Shown: positions 47,795 through 58,576 of the stretch, one piece after another | Layout of the letters: every line of letters begins with the position of its first letter | Position numbering within the stretch: the stretch's first letter is position 1 | Origin: Flaccisagitta enflata | Lineage: Eukaryota; Chaetognatha; Sagittoidea; Aphragmophora | Reading direction: 5' to 3' | Length of the DNA stretch: 64,000 nucleotides | Assembly: GCA_965153355.1 (NCBI GenBank) | Contig: OZ231127.1 | Coordinates: 39,308,001 to 39,372,000, forward strand | The notes under the pieces: model-generated | What the model was told of the DNA's origin: nothing | Seen by the model: the letters and a program-made list of their open reading frames with translations, nothing else | The model's database searches: none | Made by a program: the position numbers and the translations under genes

Positions 47795-47989
47795 TTTTTA
47801 GTTGCGGACATGCAACTCAATAAGAGGCTTTGTCCGTCCGATCATCCGCCTGTCAGTCAGTGATAATCGAGTCAACAAGTGGAAAAACGACCGTAATAGA
47901 TACATTTTGTTTATGTTTGTTTGTGGGGTGGGGGTTGGATGCCTCTGCCCACCCGTCCGCAACGATATTGTGACCCCGCGTCGCTTGTT
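47795..47989 (+). mobile_element. HHE, GTTGCGGAC subfamily, complete
   Basis: TTTTTAGTTGCGGACATGCA to GTGACCCCGCGTCGCTTGTT. One arm of each hairpin has a single transition. Confidence 0.85.
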
Positions 47990-48095
47990 TTCATTGATAT
48001 CAACACATGGGGATGATTTGTAAGATTTGAGAAACAAGCAAAGAATTATCTACTTAACATTGTGAGAAAAAATGAACTCCTTCTCATTTGGCGTC

Positions 48096-48408
<313 letters not shown>

Positions 48409-48601
48409 TCCCCTCTGTGTTCCTGCGCTGACTGTCACTTAAGTTTGGTGAGGTTCTAAATTTCGCCATTTTTCTCTCTGGAGAATAGATAAGAACTTGA
48501 ATATAGGAGATCTCCCGTGGCAACTCAAAACCCGCCCATCGATCGTAACTTTTGGTTTACCTTAGATTGTGCGTTTTATTTTTCAAGAATTTAAACGCTT
48601 G

Positions 48602-48820
48602 TTTTTAGTTGCGGACACGCAACTCTATAAGAGGCTTTGTCCGTCCGTTGGTCCATCGGTCCGTTTGTCAGTCTGTGGAGGTAATCGAGTCGTTGACAAA
48701 TGAGCGTTTTGATGACTTTTTATAAATGTTTGTGTATGGAGTGGGGTTGGGGGTCTGGATGGAGGTTGGATTCCCCTGCCCACCCGTCTGCAACGATATT
48801 GTGACCCCGCGTCACTTGTT
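48602..48820 (+). mobile_element. HHE, GTTGCGGAC subfamily, complete
   Basis: TTTTTAGTTGCGGACACGCA to GTGACCCCGCGTCACTTGTT. Confidence 0.9.
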
Positions 48821-48997
48821 TCTAATATCATGAAAAATTCAGTTGATTTTTTCTCTACTAAAATTTAAGAATTCATCAAATTCAAAGATTTTGATTCTCT
48901 CGATTGATGATTAGAGGTGATTAATGTTCAGAAGAGTAATAATCCTTGATAGGTGGTCATTCTGGGCCAGTGTGACGGTGATAAGGGGTGGTTAATA

Positions 48998-49307
48998 GGG
49001 TGGTCGGGAATTGGGTCAAATATCATATATTGATATACTCAGGCTCTTTGCACAAATATTCAATAAAAGAAGTATTACTCACAAGTTGGGGCATGAAATC
49101 AAACAACGAACCTTGTCAGCAACACCATAGGCTAACTATGGGAATCATTTCATTGCCATAGAGAGCCTATACCCTATAGTGTTGCCGACATGGTTTAATC
49201 TTCAAATTCAGACCTCTACTTGTGGGAAAACCTTCTAGTGTGATACATTTATGCATTAAATGAAAGTATATCATATTTTGAACTTTGACCTTTTTCCTCA
49301 ACCACCC
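48998..49307. mobile_element. TA-flanked palindromic MITE
   Basis: GGGTGGTCGGGAATTGGGTC and inverse GACCTTTTTCCTCAACCACCC. Inner arms GTCAGCAACACCATAGGC / CCTATAGTGTTGCCGAC. TA on both sides (48996-48997, 49308-49309). Confidence 0.7.
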
Positions 49308-49309
49308 TA

Positions 49310-49920
49310 GGACGGCGAGCATTTGATGCCACATTTAGTGTTTCGCCACGTTTTTTCAACTATAGTTGAATAATAATGATGCCAAAAATATTTTCAAGAG
49401 ACAAATTGTCCCCAGAAACACATTGTGTGTATGTCTTTGTCATATGCTGATCTCTAATGAACCTTATAATCAGCAATTCACATAAGCAAAGCAAAGAAAA
49501 AAAGGTTTTTACTGAAATTTTGTTTACACTTTTTATCCAACTGCTGCTGTTAAAATTATAAGACACTCAAATGCAGAGGAATTTTGCATTTTCAAAAAAG
49601 CCGCCTCTGTAATCAATTTTGGGAGGCGGCTATGTTCTTCATTTTTGTATTTTTCCATTTTCTATGCAAAGTTATAATTTTAACAAGCCTCCTATCAGTG
49701 AACAAATACAAAACTCTGGAAATTTTTTAGTGAATATTTTAAGTTTATGGTATCAATACTTGCTCTTTTGTCTAATTTGAATGCAAATTTTGCAATTAAA
49801 TGTCTACCATGATATATTACAATGATTTTTTCAATGTCATTTTTTATTTCTATTCTCATGAAAATTTCTATTTTGACCCCTATTGACACACTAAATCTTG
49901 CCTTCAGATGCTCGCCGTCC
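49310..49920. mobile_element. TA-flanked palindromic MITE, sharing a TA with its neighbour
   Basis: GGACGGCGAGCATTTGATGC and inverse GCCTTCAGATGCTCGCCGTCC. The centre is a GCCGCCTC/GAGGCGGC hairpin near 49615. TA at 49308-49309 and 49921-49922. The AATTTTGCATTTTC arm resembles the element at 30763. Confidence 0.75.
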
Positions 49921-50165
49921 TAGTCGTTAAGGATGGTGAATGTTGAGATGAGTAATTGTCCTTGATTGATGGTCATTCTGGGCCAGTGTGATGGTGATTA
50001 AGGGTAGTTAGGGGTGGTGCATGTTGAGATGAGTAATTCTCCTTGATAGATGGTCATTCTGGGCCAGTGTGATGGTGATTAGGGGTGATTAGGGGTGGTG
50101 AATGTTGAGATAAGTAATTCTCCTTGATGGATGGTCATTCTGGGCCGGTGTGATGGTGATTAAGA

Positions 50166-50824
50166 GAGAGGGAGTGAAAGAATACAGTGTCTCAGGGAAA
50201 AGAATTCTGGGCCCTATGATTATGGGATTTTTTGGGGCCCTGAGACTTTGTACCCTCGGGGCCCCGCGTCGCGCCCAAAAAGGACCAAAGATGAACTGGT
50301 TGATTGTATGATCATTTTGCAATATATTTGGACATCGAACAGATGTAATGGAATTAAGAAGGGAAGAAAAAAAGTCGAATAAAATCGCGTGTGAGGGAAA
50401 CCTCGAGCCATAGACGACATCAACCAATCAAGTCTTGTGCCCGGTCTTTTCCCCTTCATCTCCCTCTTAGAATGCATCCTCTCACCTACCCCGACACAGC
50501 GTCAAAAATGAAAGATTGCTCGCTCACTTCTCTTCTATCCGTAACGGCCCCGGGCATCGTGGGTCGCAATCATGAGATTGCTCGCTCATTCCACTTCTAA
50601 TGACTGCTTTTCGTCCAATAACCATCTCTCTGCCTGGTTTTATTCACTAACTGAGTCCGCTAACCCATTCTACTCTATCAAGAGACCCTCTTAGAGAGTT
50701 CCTTTGTTCCTATGCTAGCCATACTATTTGTTTGCTATGCTCATGATTTCATTACGTACCATAGGCATAACTTAGATTTTGAATCCTGAAGGGTTTACGA
50801 GTCCAATGTGGTGGCCAGGCCTCT
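50166..50824. other. No gene recognised
   Basis: GGGGCCCTGAGAC and GGGGCCCCGCGTCGCGCCC (50234-50277) resemble the GC blocks of the transposon at 23070. Otherwise ordinary. Confidence 0.45.
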
Positions 50825-50910
50825 TAATTTTGAAGCAGCGAGCAGCGCCGCTTCTCGGCAGGGAAAGGGAGATGTCGGCAGGTCCCAAAGATGGAGGAGG
50901 AGGAGAAAAA
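50825..50910. repeat. Dispersed hairpin repeat (AGCAGCGCCGCT)
   Basis: AGCAGCGAGCAGCGCCGCTT, CTCGG. A diverged copy lies at 54737 (AGTAGCGAGTAGCGCCGCTA, CTCGG). Both precede GAA-rich sequence within about 80 bp. Confidence 0.5.
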
Positions 50911-50946
50911 GAAGAAGAAGAAGAAGAAGAAGAAGAAGAAGAAGAA

Positions 50947-50970
<24 letters not shown>
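50909..50970. repeat. (GAA)n microsatellite
   Basis: Pure AAG run with GAGGAAGA tail. Confidence 0.95.
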
Positions 50971-50974
<4 letters not shown>

Positions 50975-50984
<10 letters not shown>

Positions 50985-53050
50985 GAAAAGGAAAAGAAAA
51001 AGAAGATCAAAACGGAAAGGATGGTAATTGCAGTTAGCATTGATATCATTTGCATATTGTTGTTTTAAAATGACCGCTCTTGTGTAACTTGGTTGAGTTA
51101 AAAGACTATCAGTTTGAATTATAATTATAATGAGAACTTAATCTTTAATGTTGTGAACTAAGAAAAAGCAGATCTTAATCACATGTAAAACTTATCAATA
51201 TGGTCATGTGCTTTATGTAGCTAGCCGCCAAAAAAGTGAATAGTGGTAATAAGAATACTGAAAAAAACACTAAAAATCGAAATGCCTCATTTTTGTTAAC
51301 CGCAACTGACATGCTACGTCAGCACCAATGCGCTGCCATATAGGTGAAAGCAAGTATTGGCATGGCAGGAATTTTTGGGCGGATGCCGGGCTGAAGCCCT
51401 CCAATTGCGTTGTATTAGTGGTGGAGTCTGGGGATGAAAGGGCAGCCCCCTTTATCATCCATCAACCTCATTCTCAAGTTAAGTCGGCAGTGTTCAGGGG
51501 AAAATTTTTGCTTGTCGGCAGAAAAGAACAATCAAGAGGCCTGGTGGTGGCCATGTAGTCTCTCAAAGCGAGGCCAAATTGTGCACAACATCCCTTTAGC
51601 TAAGACTCGCCGGCAAAAAAACAACCATGGGTGTGAGAGAAGGGCCATCAAAAAGGCTCTAATTGTCAGTCAGTCAGTCAATCGACTAGTCAGTCCCTTG
51701 AACGTATCCATTTGAATAAAAAAAAGATAAGAAAAGTGAAAAGAAAAATGTAAGATAGCACAAAAATAGGAGGAAAAAGCATTTTTTGTCCAATTTTATC
51801 GGTTAATCTCAATAGAAAAAAAAAATGTTATCAGGGGACTGAAGGCCCAAAGAGTTTTGATTACTTACATCCATGAACTGACAACCACAACTCAATCTGC
51901 TCACTCCATTCATCTATCACATGGCGCCCTCCTCATCTCTTCCCTTTGCGCAATCCATTCACACTGGCTCCACTCTTTTTTCCGCCAATAAAAATGTTGC
52001 CTGGGGAAGACTAACACAACTTGAACCACACACTGGTGAAAAAATGGCTAACGTTGAAAGACATCATCTCAATCCACTGTCACGAGGTGTAGACAAGTTC
52101 GCACCGTGCTCCTTCCTCAATCGCCGACGCGTGACATCGATTGGATTCTATGAGTATTATAGACATTGGTTATTCAGATACATTTTCGACGGATATTTGT
52201 CCCGGACACAATTCATGTTTTCTGGAGGATTTCTTGAGAAAATTTAAAGGAATTCTTCTTCCATAATGAATGACTGGAAAAAGAGCAAAGATACACGACA
52301 AACATGCTTTCAACATGGTTTAAACATGCTTTAAACATGGTTTACGAGAGCTCCATGGCGTCTCCCAGACTCCCACCCATTATTCATGAGTGAAATGAGT
52401 GGAGCGTAGATGCGCGACCAAAGGGGTGTCATGTCAGACACTCTCACGGCCGGAATCACGATCAAGAAGCAGTCGCTTTCAGTTTCAGTGGGCAACAACG
52501 CTCACATATCAATCATTCAGGCTATTTCCCATGATCCAAACATGACATTTCTCCCTCTTACAGGATCGCATAGTAAGCGACCAAAAATCATCAATATTCG
52601 TTTCATGTGGTACAACATGGAGCGCCAGCAAGAAGAGACCGAGATTGAAATGGAACACTTTCATAATCATAATTCAAAATTTCGAGGTCAGAGCTCGCTT
52701 CTTCCCCCTACAAAAAATTAGGTTATAACCCTCTTTTTCTGTCTGCCTCACTTTCATTTCGTCTAATCCTTGCTCTTGGTGGATCCTACTGTCTGTCTTT
52801 TCGTTCATTGAAATGTAATATCAGCCAATAGCCATGGCTCTCGTAGAACTGGATTGGTTTCGACGTCTTAGTGTTGAAATACACTCTTTCGTCCTGTCCA
52901 AACTATGATCATAAAATAAGCATTCTGTGAGTCAGTTTGAAAATGAACGTATACTGCGCCTGTCATTGTCAAATGACAATTTCCGTTCGGGTTCTCAATG
53001 CCGCATTGTCATCTATGCAAATTCCCGACAGCACGCAGCCTTCGGTCGTC
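50975..53050. other. Two short open frames, no recognised gene
   Basis: Plus-strand frames at 51921-52247 (108 codons) and 52410-52721 (103 codons) are not low-complexity, but show no known motif and no clear splice or promoter context. They may be chance. The rest has no identifiable feature. Confidence 0.35.
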
Positions 53051-53477
<427 letters not shown>

Positions 53478-53563
53478 ATACTCCCCCCCCCCCTCTTCGT
53501 TCTTTCTCCACAACTCCCTTTACCATATCCGTCATTTCGTCTTCCTCATCGATCGTCGTCGTC

Positions 53564-53882
53564 TTTTTAGGTGCGCCATAGCACCTCTATTTTGTCCGTT
53601 GGTTAGTCTGTCTGTCGATCTCACTTGAGTGAAAAATCGCAGAAAATGTTTCAAATCACTTGAAAACTCATATCGTTCATCAATTATGTTCTTCGTCATT
53701 TTATTCATCATTATATTCAGCTATGGTTAGCCTAACCATACCTAACCATTGGTTAGGTTTGATAGAGCTAGGGATAGGTCTGATAGAGCTAAGGATAGGT
53801 CTGATAGAGCAAGGGATGGTTTTGAGAATCAATAACGTTATAACGCCAGGCGCACCGTCTTGGCCCGTGAACCGGCCTTGTT
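53564..53882 (+). mobile_element. HHE, GGTGCGCC subfamily, short 21-bp array
   Basis: TTTTTAGGTGCGCCATAGCA, CCTCTATTTTGTCC, GTGAAAAATCGCAGAAAATG, three or so GATAGAGCTAGGGATAGGTCT units, GGCGCACCGTCTTGGCCCGT, CCGGCCTTGTT. The head hairpin AGGTGC-GCCATA-GCACCT is perfect. Confidence 0.9.
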
Positions 53883-54562
53883 TCTTTATTCCCCCCAAGA
53901 AATCTCCATGATTCGCTTCCTGTCTTTTAAATCTCCATTTCTTGTTATTTTCAAGGGAATCATGTCTTCCAATAAATGACGTCTGTCGCATTCCTTTTTC
54001 TATTTTTTTCCCTCGTTGCAAGATGAGAAAAGGAGAGAAAGGAGGGTGAGAATGGTGATGTTGAATGGTGATAAATCATCACTTATGATGTATGGTGTGA
54101 CGTTAACGTTTAAGCACGGCCGCAAGATGTAGGAGAGCTTCAAAACTAGCCACGTCATCTGGTATATTTGAGCCCATGTCAAATCCATGACCGAGTTTTA
54201 CGGTTCTATCAATAAAAATTTAACTAAAACTCAATAGAAGAATTGTAAGGTTCTTGATTCCCTTTTTCTAACAACGATTAAAAAGCTTATGAACTAAATC
54301 CCATAATCTTTTGTTTCTTTAATCTTTCTTTCTTTTCCTCCATTTTTTTCGTATTTAACCCCACCAGGAAAAATCTTTGTGACACTGACCGATTTTTTTT
54401 AGACCCTCGTAGTATCATCATGATTTACGATTAATGATTTCATTCATTTGTTTGTTCCCATTAAATCACCCCGCAAATTCCTAATTCATTGAATCTCATG
54501 GCAAGCAAGGTACGAGTTCATAAAAGTAAGAAATTGGTAAGCACTGCCAGATTGTCATATCT
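53883..54562. other. No gene recognised
   Basis: AT-rich. Nothing identifiable. Confidence 0.45.
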
Positions 54563-54720
54563 TTTTTAGTTGCGGACACGCAATTCTACAGGAGGCTTTG
54601 TCCGTCCGTTGATCCGTCGGCCCGTCGGTCCATGATGATCGTGGCGAAAACGCGCATTTATGACGCTGTAGTTATGATCGTTTGTTTGTGTGAGTGAGCA
54701 GGGTATGGTGTGGCGCAGGT
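54563..54720 (+). mobile_element. HHE head fragment
   Basis: TTTTTTAGTTGCGGACACGC, AATTCTACAGGAGGCTTTGT, tract, GATGATCGTGGCGAAAACGC, GTTTGTTTGTGTGAG. The distal end is lost. Confidence 0.7.
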
Positions 54721-54844
54721 GTGCTTTTTATGGAGTAGCGAGTAGCGCCGCTACTCGGAATAGTATGGCCCGTATGGGCGACTCTCGGAAGATCTCAGAA
54801 GAAGAAGAAAGAAAAGAAAAAGAGGATATAGATGGAGAAATAGA

Positions 54845-55158
54845 GAAAAGGCCAACTTATGGCCAATAGGTGCTCCTCGCTAATTAAGAAGTTGCGAATA
54901 AACATTTTGATTGGATGTATGATGAAAAAATGAATGAATGAATGCATGAATGAGTGAATGGATGAAAGAATAAATGAAAGAATGAATAAAATAATGAATG
55001 AATGAACAACAGAATGAAAATGAATGTGGCACGGCATAGGAGGTGATAGGGATGTCGGAATCAGCCGTTTTGTGCAATAAAAATAATTGCGTTACCAATC
55101 AGACAACCAACCAACCGACTGATATGACCTCCTCTAAAAGTGCGAGGACGCTTTTTAG
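54845..55158 (-). mobile_element. HHE, AAGTGCG subfamily, with (GAAT)n
   Basis: Reverse counterpart of the 7584 copy: AAAAGGCCAACTTATGGCCA, ATAGGTGCTCC, (GAAT)n at 54931-55024, CCAACCAACCGAC, TAAAAGTGCGAGGACGCTTT, TTAG. Confidence 0.75.
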
Positions 55159-55837
55159 AATAAGGCATATGGTTAATTTTATTTTCTATGATTCGCTTTT
55201 CTTCAAACATAGTGTAAACATCCACCCAAATTTACTTGCACACTGTCTTCCTTCTTTTTGACTGCTGAGATTGGTTCAGCACTTCCAACCTTTAACCTCA
55301 CTCAGCGCCAATTGCTTTTGGGCGGGAATGGTCCCCCGCCATCTAAAAATGCCCCCAGAAGGTAATCCGGAAGATTTAGTCATCAAAGGGATCAAAACGT
55401 TCTCGACCTGGATTCAAAACATTTCATCGAAAACTTTGAGGTTGAGACTCTTTAAGATCTTCATCATCTTTCTTTAACATGACGCATTTTAAACGATCTA
55501 AGAAATCAAGAATTTTCAATTGGTAACTCAAGAGATGCAACACATATTTCAGTTGCATGTTGAAAAATCTGACACAACATAAGATTGTTTAAAATGCTGA
55601 AAAAGACTGTGCTACTACAATATGCAAATAAGCTCCTTACATCGCTCAAAGGGCGAACGAATATTTGTTTGCCAAAGCGATTTTATTGTCAAATATTGAC
55701 CTCAACTTGGTTTCCTTTCTAGTTATATATCATATAGCAAAAATGGTTTAAGTAATAGCAAACTCAGAATTTTTTCACAGTAACCAGCCTATTTGACATG
55801 AATATGATAGACAAGTCGGAAGCCCCTAAGGGAAGAT
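55159..55837. other. No gene recognised
   Basis: AT-rich. Nothing identifiable. Confidence 0.45.
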
Positions 55838-55930
55838 AACTGCTGGTGTGGGAGGGTATGGACGGGGGTTGGATGCCCCTGCCAATCCGCCCGCAACGAT
55901 ATTGTGAGTTGTGACCCTGCGTCACTTGTT
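55838..55930 (+). mobile_element. HHE distal fragment
   Basis: GGGGGTTGGATGCCCCTGCC, CCGCCCGCAACGATATTGTG, a 7-bp duplication (AGTTGTG), then ACCCTGCGTCACTTGTT. Confidence 0.65.
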
Positions 55931-56479
55931 GCCATTCCGAAACCCTGATGGCAAAGCATTTGTTGATGAAAAAAAAACCGAATCAAGGGCAAATCGTGTC
56001 AGCGAATACATTTTTTTCATCTTTCCTCAGCAGGCGCTCAAATACATACGACAAAGATTTGCCTCATGCTCTCTTTTTTCCTTATTTATGAGGGTTTTTT
56101 TCTCGTTCATGTTTTTTTCCTCAAGTTTGGTGTCGTGTACGCAATTTCCGTCGCATGGTAGGTGAGGCTGTTCCAGACGGATGTGAGGACTGATACGAAG
56201 AGAAGGGGGGCGGTGGAGAAAAGAAGAATTTGATATGATAATGCATAGATTTGCGGCAAAAATTCATGCGCAGAGGATATAAGGAGAGAAAAGGAGAAAA
56301 GGAGAAAAGGAGAAAAGGAGAGAATCTGAAAAAAAAGAAACACAGAACGAGAAACAGACGGGATGGAAGAGAGAAAAAGACATAAGGAAAGAAAAATAGA
56401 AAGAAAGAAAGATAGAAACAAAGGGAAAAAAAACAAACAGACAAACAAACAAACAAACAAACAAGAACTGAAGAAGAAC

Positions 56480-56519
<40 letters not shown>

Positions 56520-56521
56520 AA

Positions 56522-56553
<32 letters not shown>

Positions 56554-56633
56554 GAGAAAGAAAGAAAGAAAGAAAGAAAAAAAGAGAGAAAGACAGAAAG
56601 GAATTTTCGTTGTTTTTTTTTCTTTTTTCTCTT
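55931..56633. repeat. Non-coding; GAGAAAAG, (CAAA)n and (GAAA)n microsatellites
   Basis: GGAGAAAA repeats (56282-56322), ACAAACAA (56430-56464) and (GAAA)n with interruptions (56480-56600). Open frames across it are artefacts. Confidence 0.8.
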
Positions 56634-56842
56634 TCCCTTGCGGACACGCAACTCTATAAGAGGCTTTGTCCGTCCGTTGGTCCGTCGGTCCGTTGGTAAT
56701 GATCGAGTCGAATAGTGGAAAAACAAGCATTTTGAATACTTTTTGTGCATGGTTTTGTGGGGGGGGGGAATTTGGGTGTGGAAGGGGGTTGGATGCCCTT
56801 GCCCACCCGTCCGCAACGATATTATGACCCCGCGTCACTTGT
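56634..56842 (+). mobile_element. HHE, GTTGCGGAC subfamily, complete
   Basis: TTGCGGACACGCAACTCTAT to GACCCCGCGTCACTTGTT. It contains GAATACTTTTTGTGCATG, the empty form of the GTA insertion site at 25950. Confidence 0.9.
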
Positions 56843-57001
56843 TTCCCCTTCCTTTCTCTCCATTTCCAAACCCTTTGAAACTCAATTACAATTTACATAC
56901 TTTCCTGCTATGTAGACACTTTTTATATTGCTATATTGTCTTTTAGCCAGTCCCATATCATGCGCTCTAATGATATAAACTGTATCAATCTTCCTCTATC
57001 T

Positions 57002-57014
57002 ATCAACTATCTAG

Positions 57015-57102
<88 letters not shown>
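57002..57102. repeat. (CTAT)n microsatellite
   Basis: Pure CTAT run of about 90 bp. Confidence 0.95.
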
Positions 57103-57745
57103 TGGTCAGATTACCCTCATCTTATCTCATCCGTGTGATTTTTTTCCTCATTCAAACAAAAAGTTATTGAATGCGGATTTGCAAAATTATCGGTCAAATT
57201 TCGTTTTGGTCGAGCTATTCACGGTCAGTCAGTCGGCGCGTCCGTCCGTTCATCCATCCATCCATCCACCTTTATTGGTAAGTATTTTCAAGTATTTATA
57301 GGTAACGTAAATACCTCAATACTTTGCCCACTCTTTTTTTTTAGGTTCGTTCGTTAGTTCCGATATGCGAGCTTCCGAGTGCATATACTCGTATTTCACT
57401 ATTTGTCAACAAGGCCTTGTCACTCTTCACTCAGAAAAAGAAAATTATCACATTTTTAACAGTCATCTGTCAGCAAAAGTTTTTAAAACAAGAAAAAAAA
57501 AGTATTGTCGATAATCTCTTACCTGAATAATGAATGGACGCAAATGAAAACCTTCATACCAAGTTAAAACCAATACCTCACTAGTCCTTACTATACTTTA
57601 TCCGCGTCCCATTCTGAGTTGTATTATCTCGTTTTCTGTCTGACGCAGTTGCACAATGTACATGCACGTAGTATATTACACATATAAAAGACTTTTGAAA
57701 TTAGTTTAATGAATAATTAATAAGTTAGCAATCCAGAGAGGCTTT

Positions 57746-57750
<5 letters not shown>
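57103..57750. other. No gene recognised
   Basis: A short TCCATCCATCCATCC tract at 57250-57266 may be a decayed HHE. Otherwise AT-rich without features. Confidence 0.45.

Positions 57751-57818
<68 letters not shown>
57751..57818. repeat. (GT)n microsatellite
   Basis: Pure GT of about 68 bp. Confidence 0.95.
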
Positions 57819-57820
<2 letters not shown>

Positions 57821-58214
57821 GACAAAAAAAAGTTATGTGGAACAAAACAATAAAGTTACCCTGTTAGGCGCTAAAGAGAAATGGCATTTGGACCCAATTC
57901 CACGTAAACTGGGAGCCTAAAGAGGTCATTAGTGACCATCAGATTCACCATCTTCATCAAACACTCTCGGCTTAACTTTCACATTCGTAACTCGATATGG
58001 CACAGAATGAGAATACGTAAAACAATTAAGACAGTTTTTCGTTGTTGGAAAAATGTTCAACGGGTTTAAAGCAGTTGTAAAGAATTTTGTTTTCACTCCC
58101 GCTTTGGTCAACCGCTTCCACATCCCTTGTTCTCTCGTTCTTTTCTCTTGTTCTCTCGTTCTTTTCTTTCTCGTTGTCGACGGGCTGCGCTTCCACTAGC
58201 TTCGGATGCTTTTG
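57819..58214. other. 3' flank of the TCF/LEF gene
   Basis: A short minus-strand open frame (57929-58123) downstream of the TCF/LEF stop shows no recognisable motif. It may be 3' UTR or chance. No polyadenylation signal is assigned. Confidence 0.4.
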
Positions 58215-58540
58215 TCACAACAACACTGACGTCGAATTGCGGACATTTGGATTTTCCACGTTACCATAATTAAGATGACTACGATTAAAAGTATTGTGAT
58301 TAGGATGGTTACGATGATTAGATTGATTGTTCCGTATATGATGAAGGTTGCGGTCTGAGTAATTTTGATTTTGTAATTCCAGTAGTTGCGCTTGTTGCTT
58401 CGATGGAAAGGGAATGTATTTTTGCGCGGGATGTGTGAAAACATTTTGCGATGTTTGTTGTCTGTCAAGACCCGTAATACTAATAGAATCCGAACTCGTG
58501 GTCACGTTTGTCCTTGTAGCCTGGCCTACAGGACGTGATA

Positions 58541-58576
<36 letters not shown>

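Larger units (their letters stand above)
48905..50165. repeat. 82-bp minisatellite split by two MITEs
   Basis: GGTCATTCTGGGCCAGTGTG with TGATGGTGATTAGGGG and GTTGAGATGAGTAATTCTCC occurs once near 48950 and three times at 49925-50165. The two MITEs and one unit junction lie between. Confidence 0.75.

Noticed and set aside
51921-52721. Two short frames (108 and 103 codons) as genes
   Set aside because: No motif, no splice context and no similarity I recognise; length is within chance for a 64-kb window.
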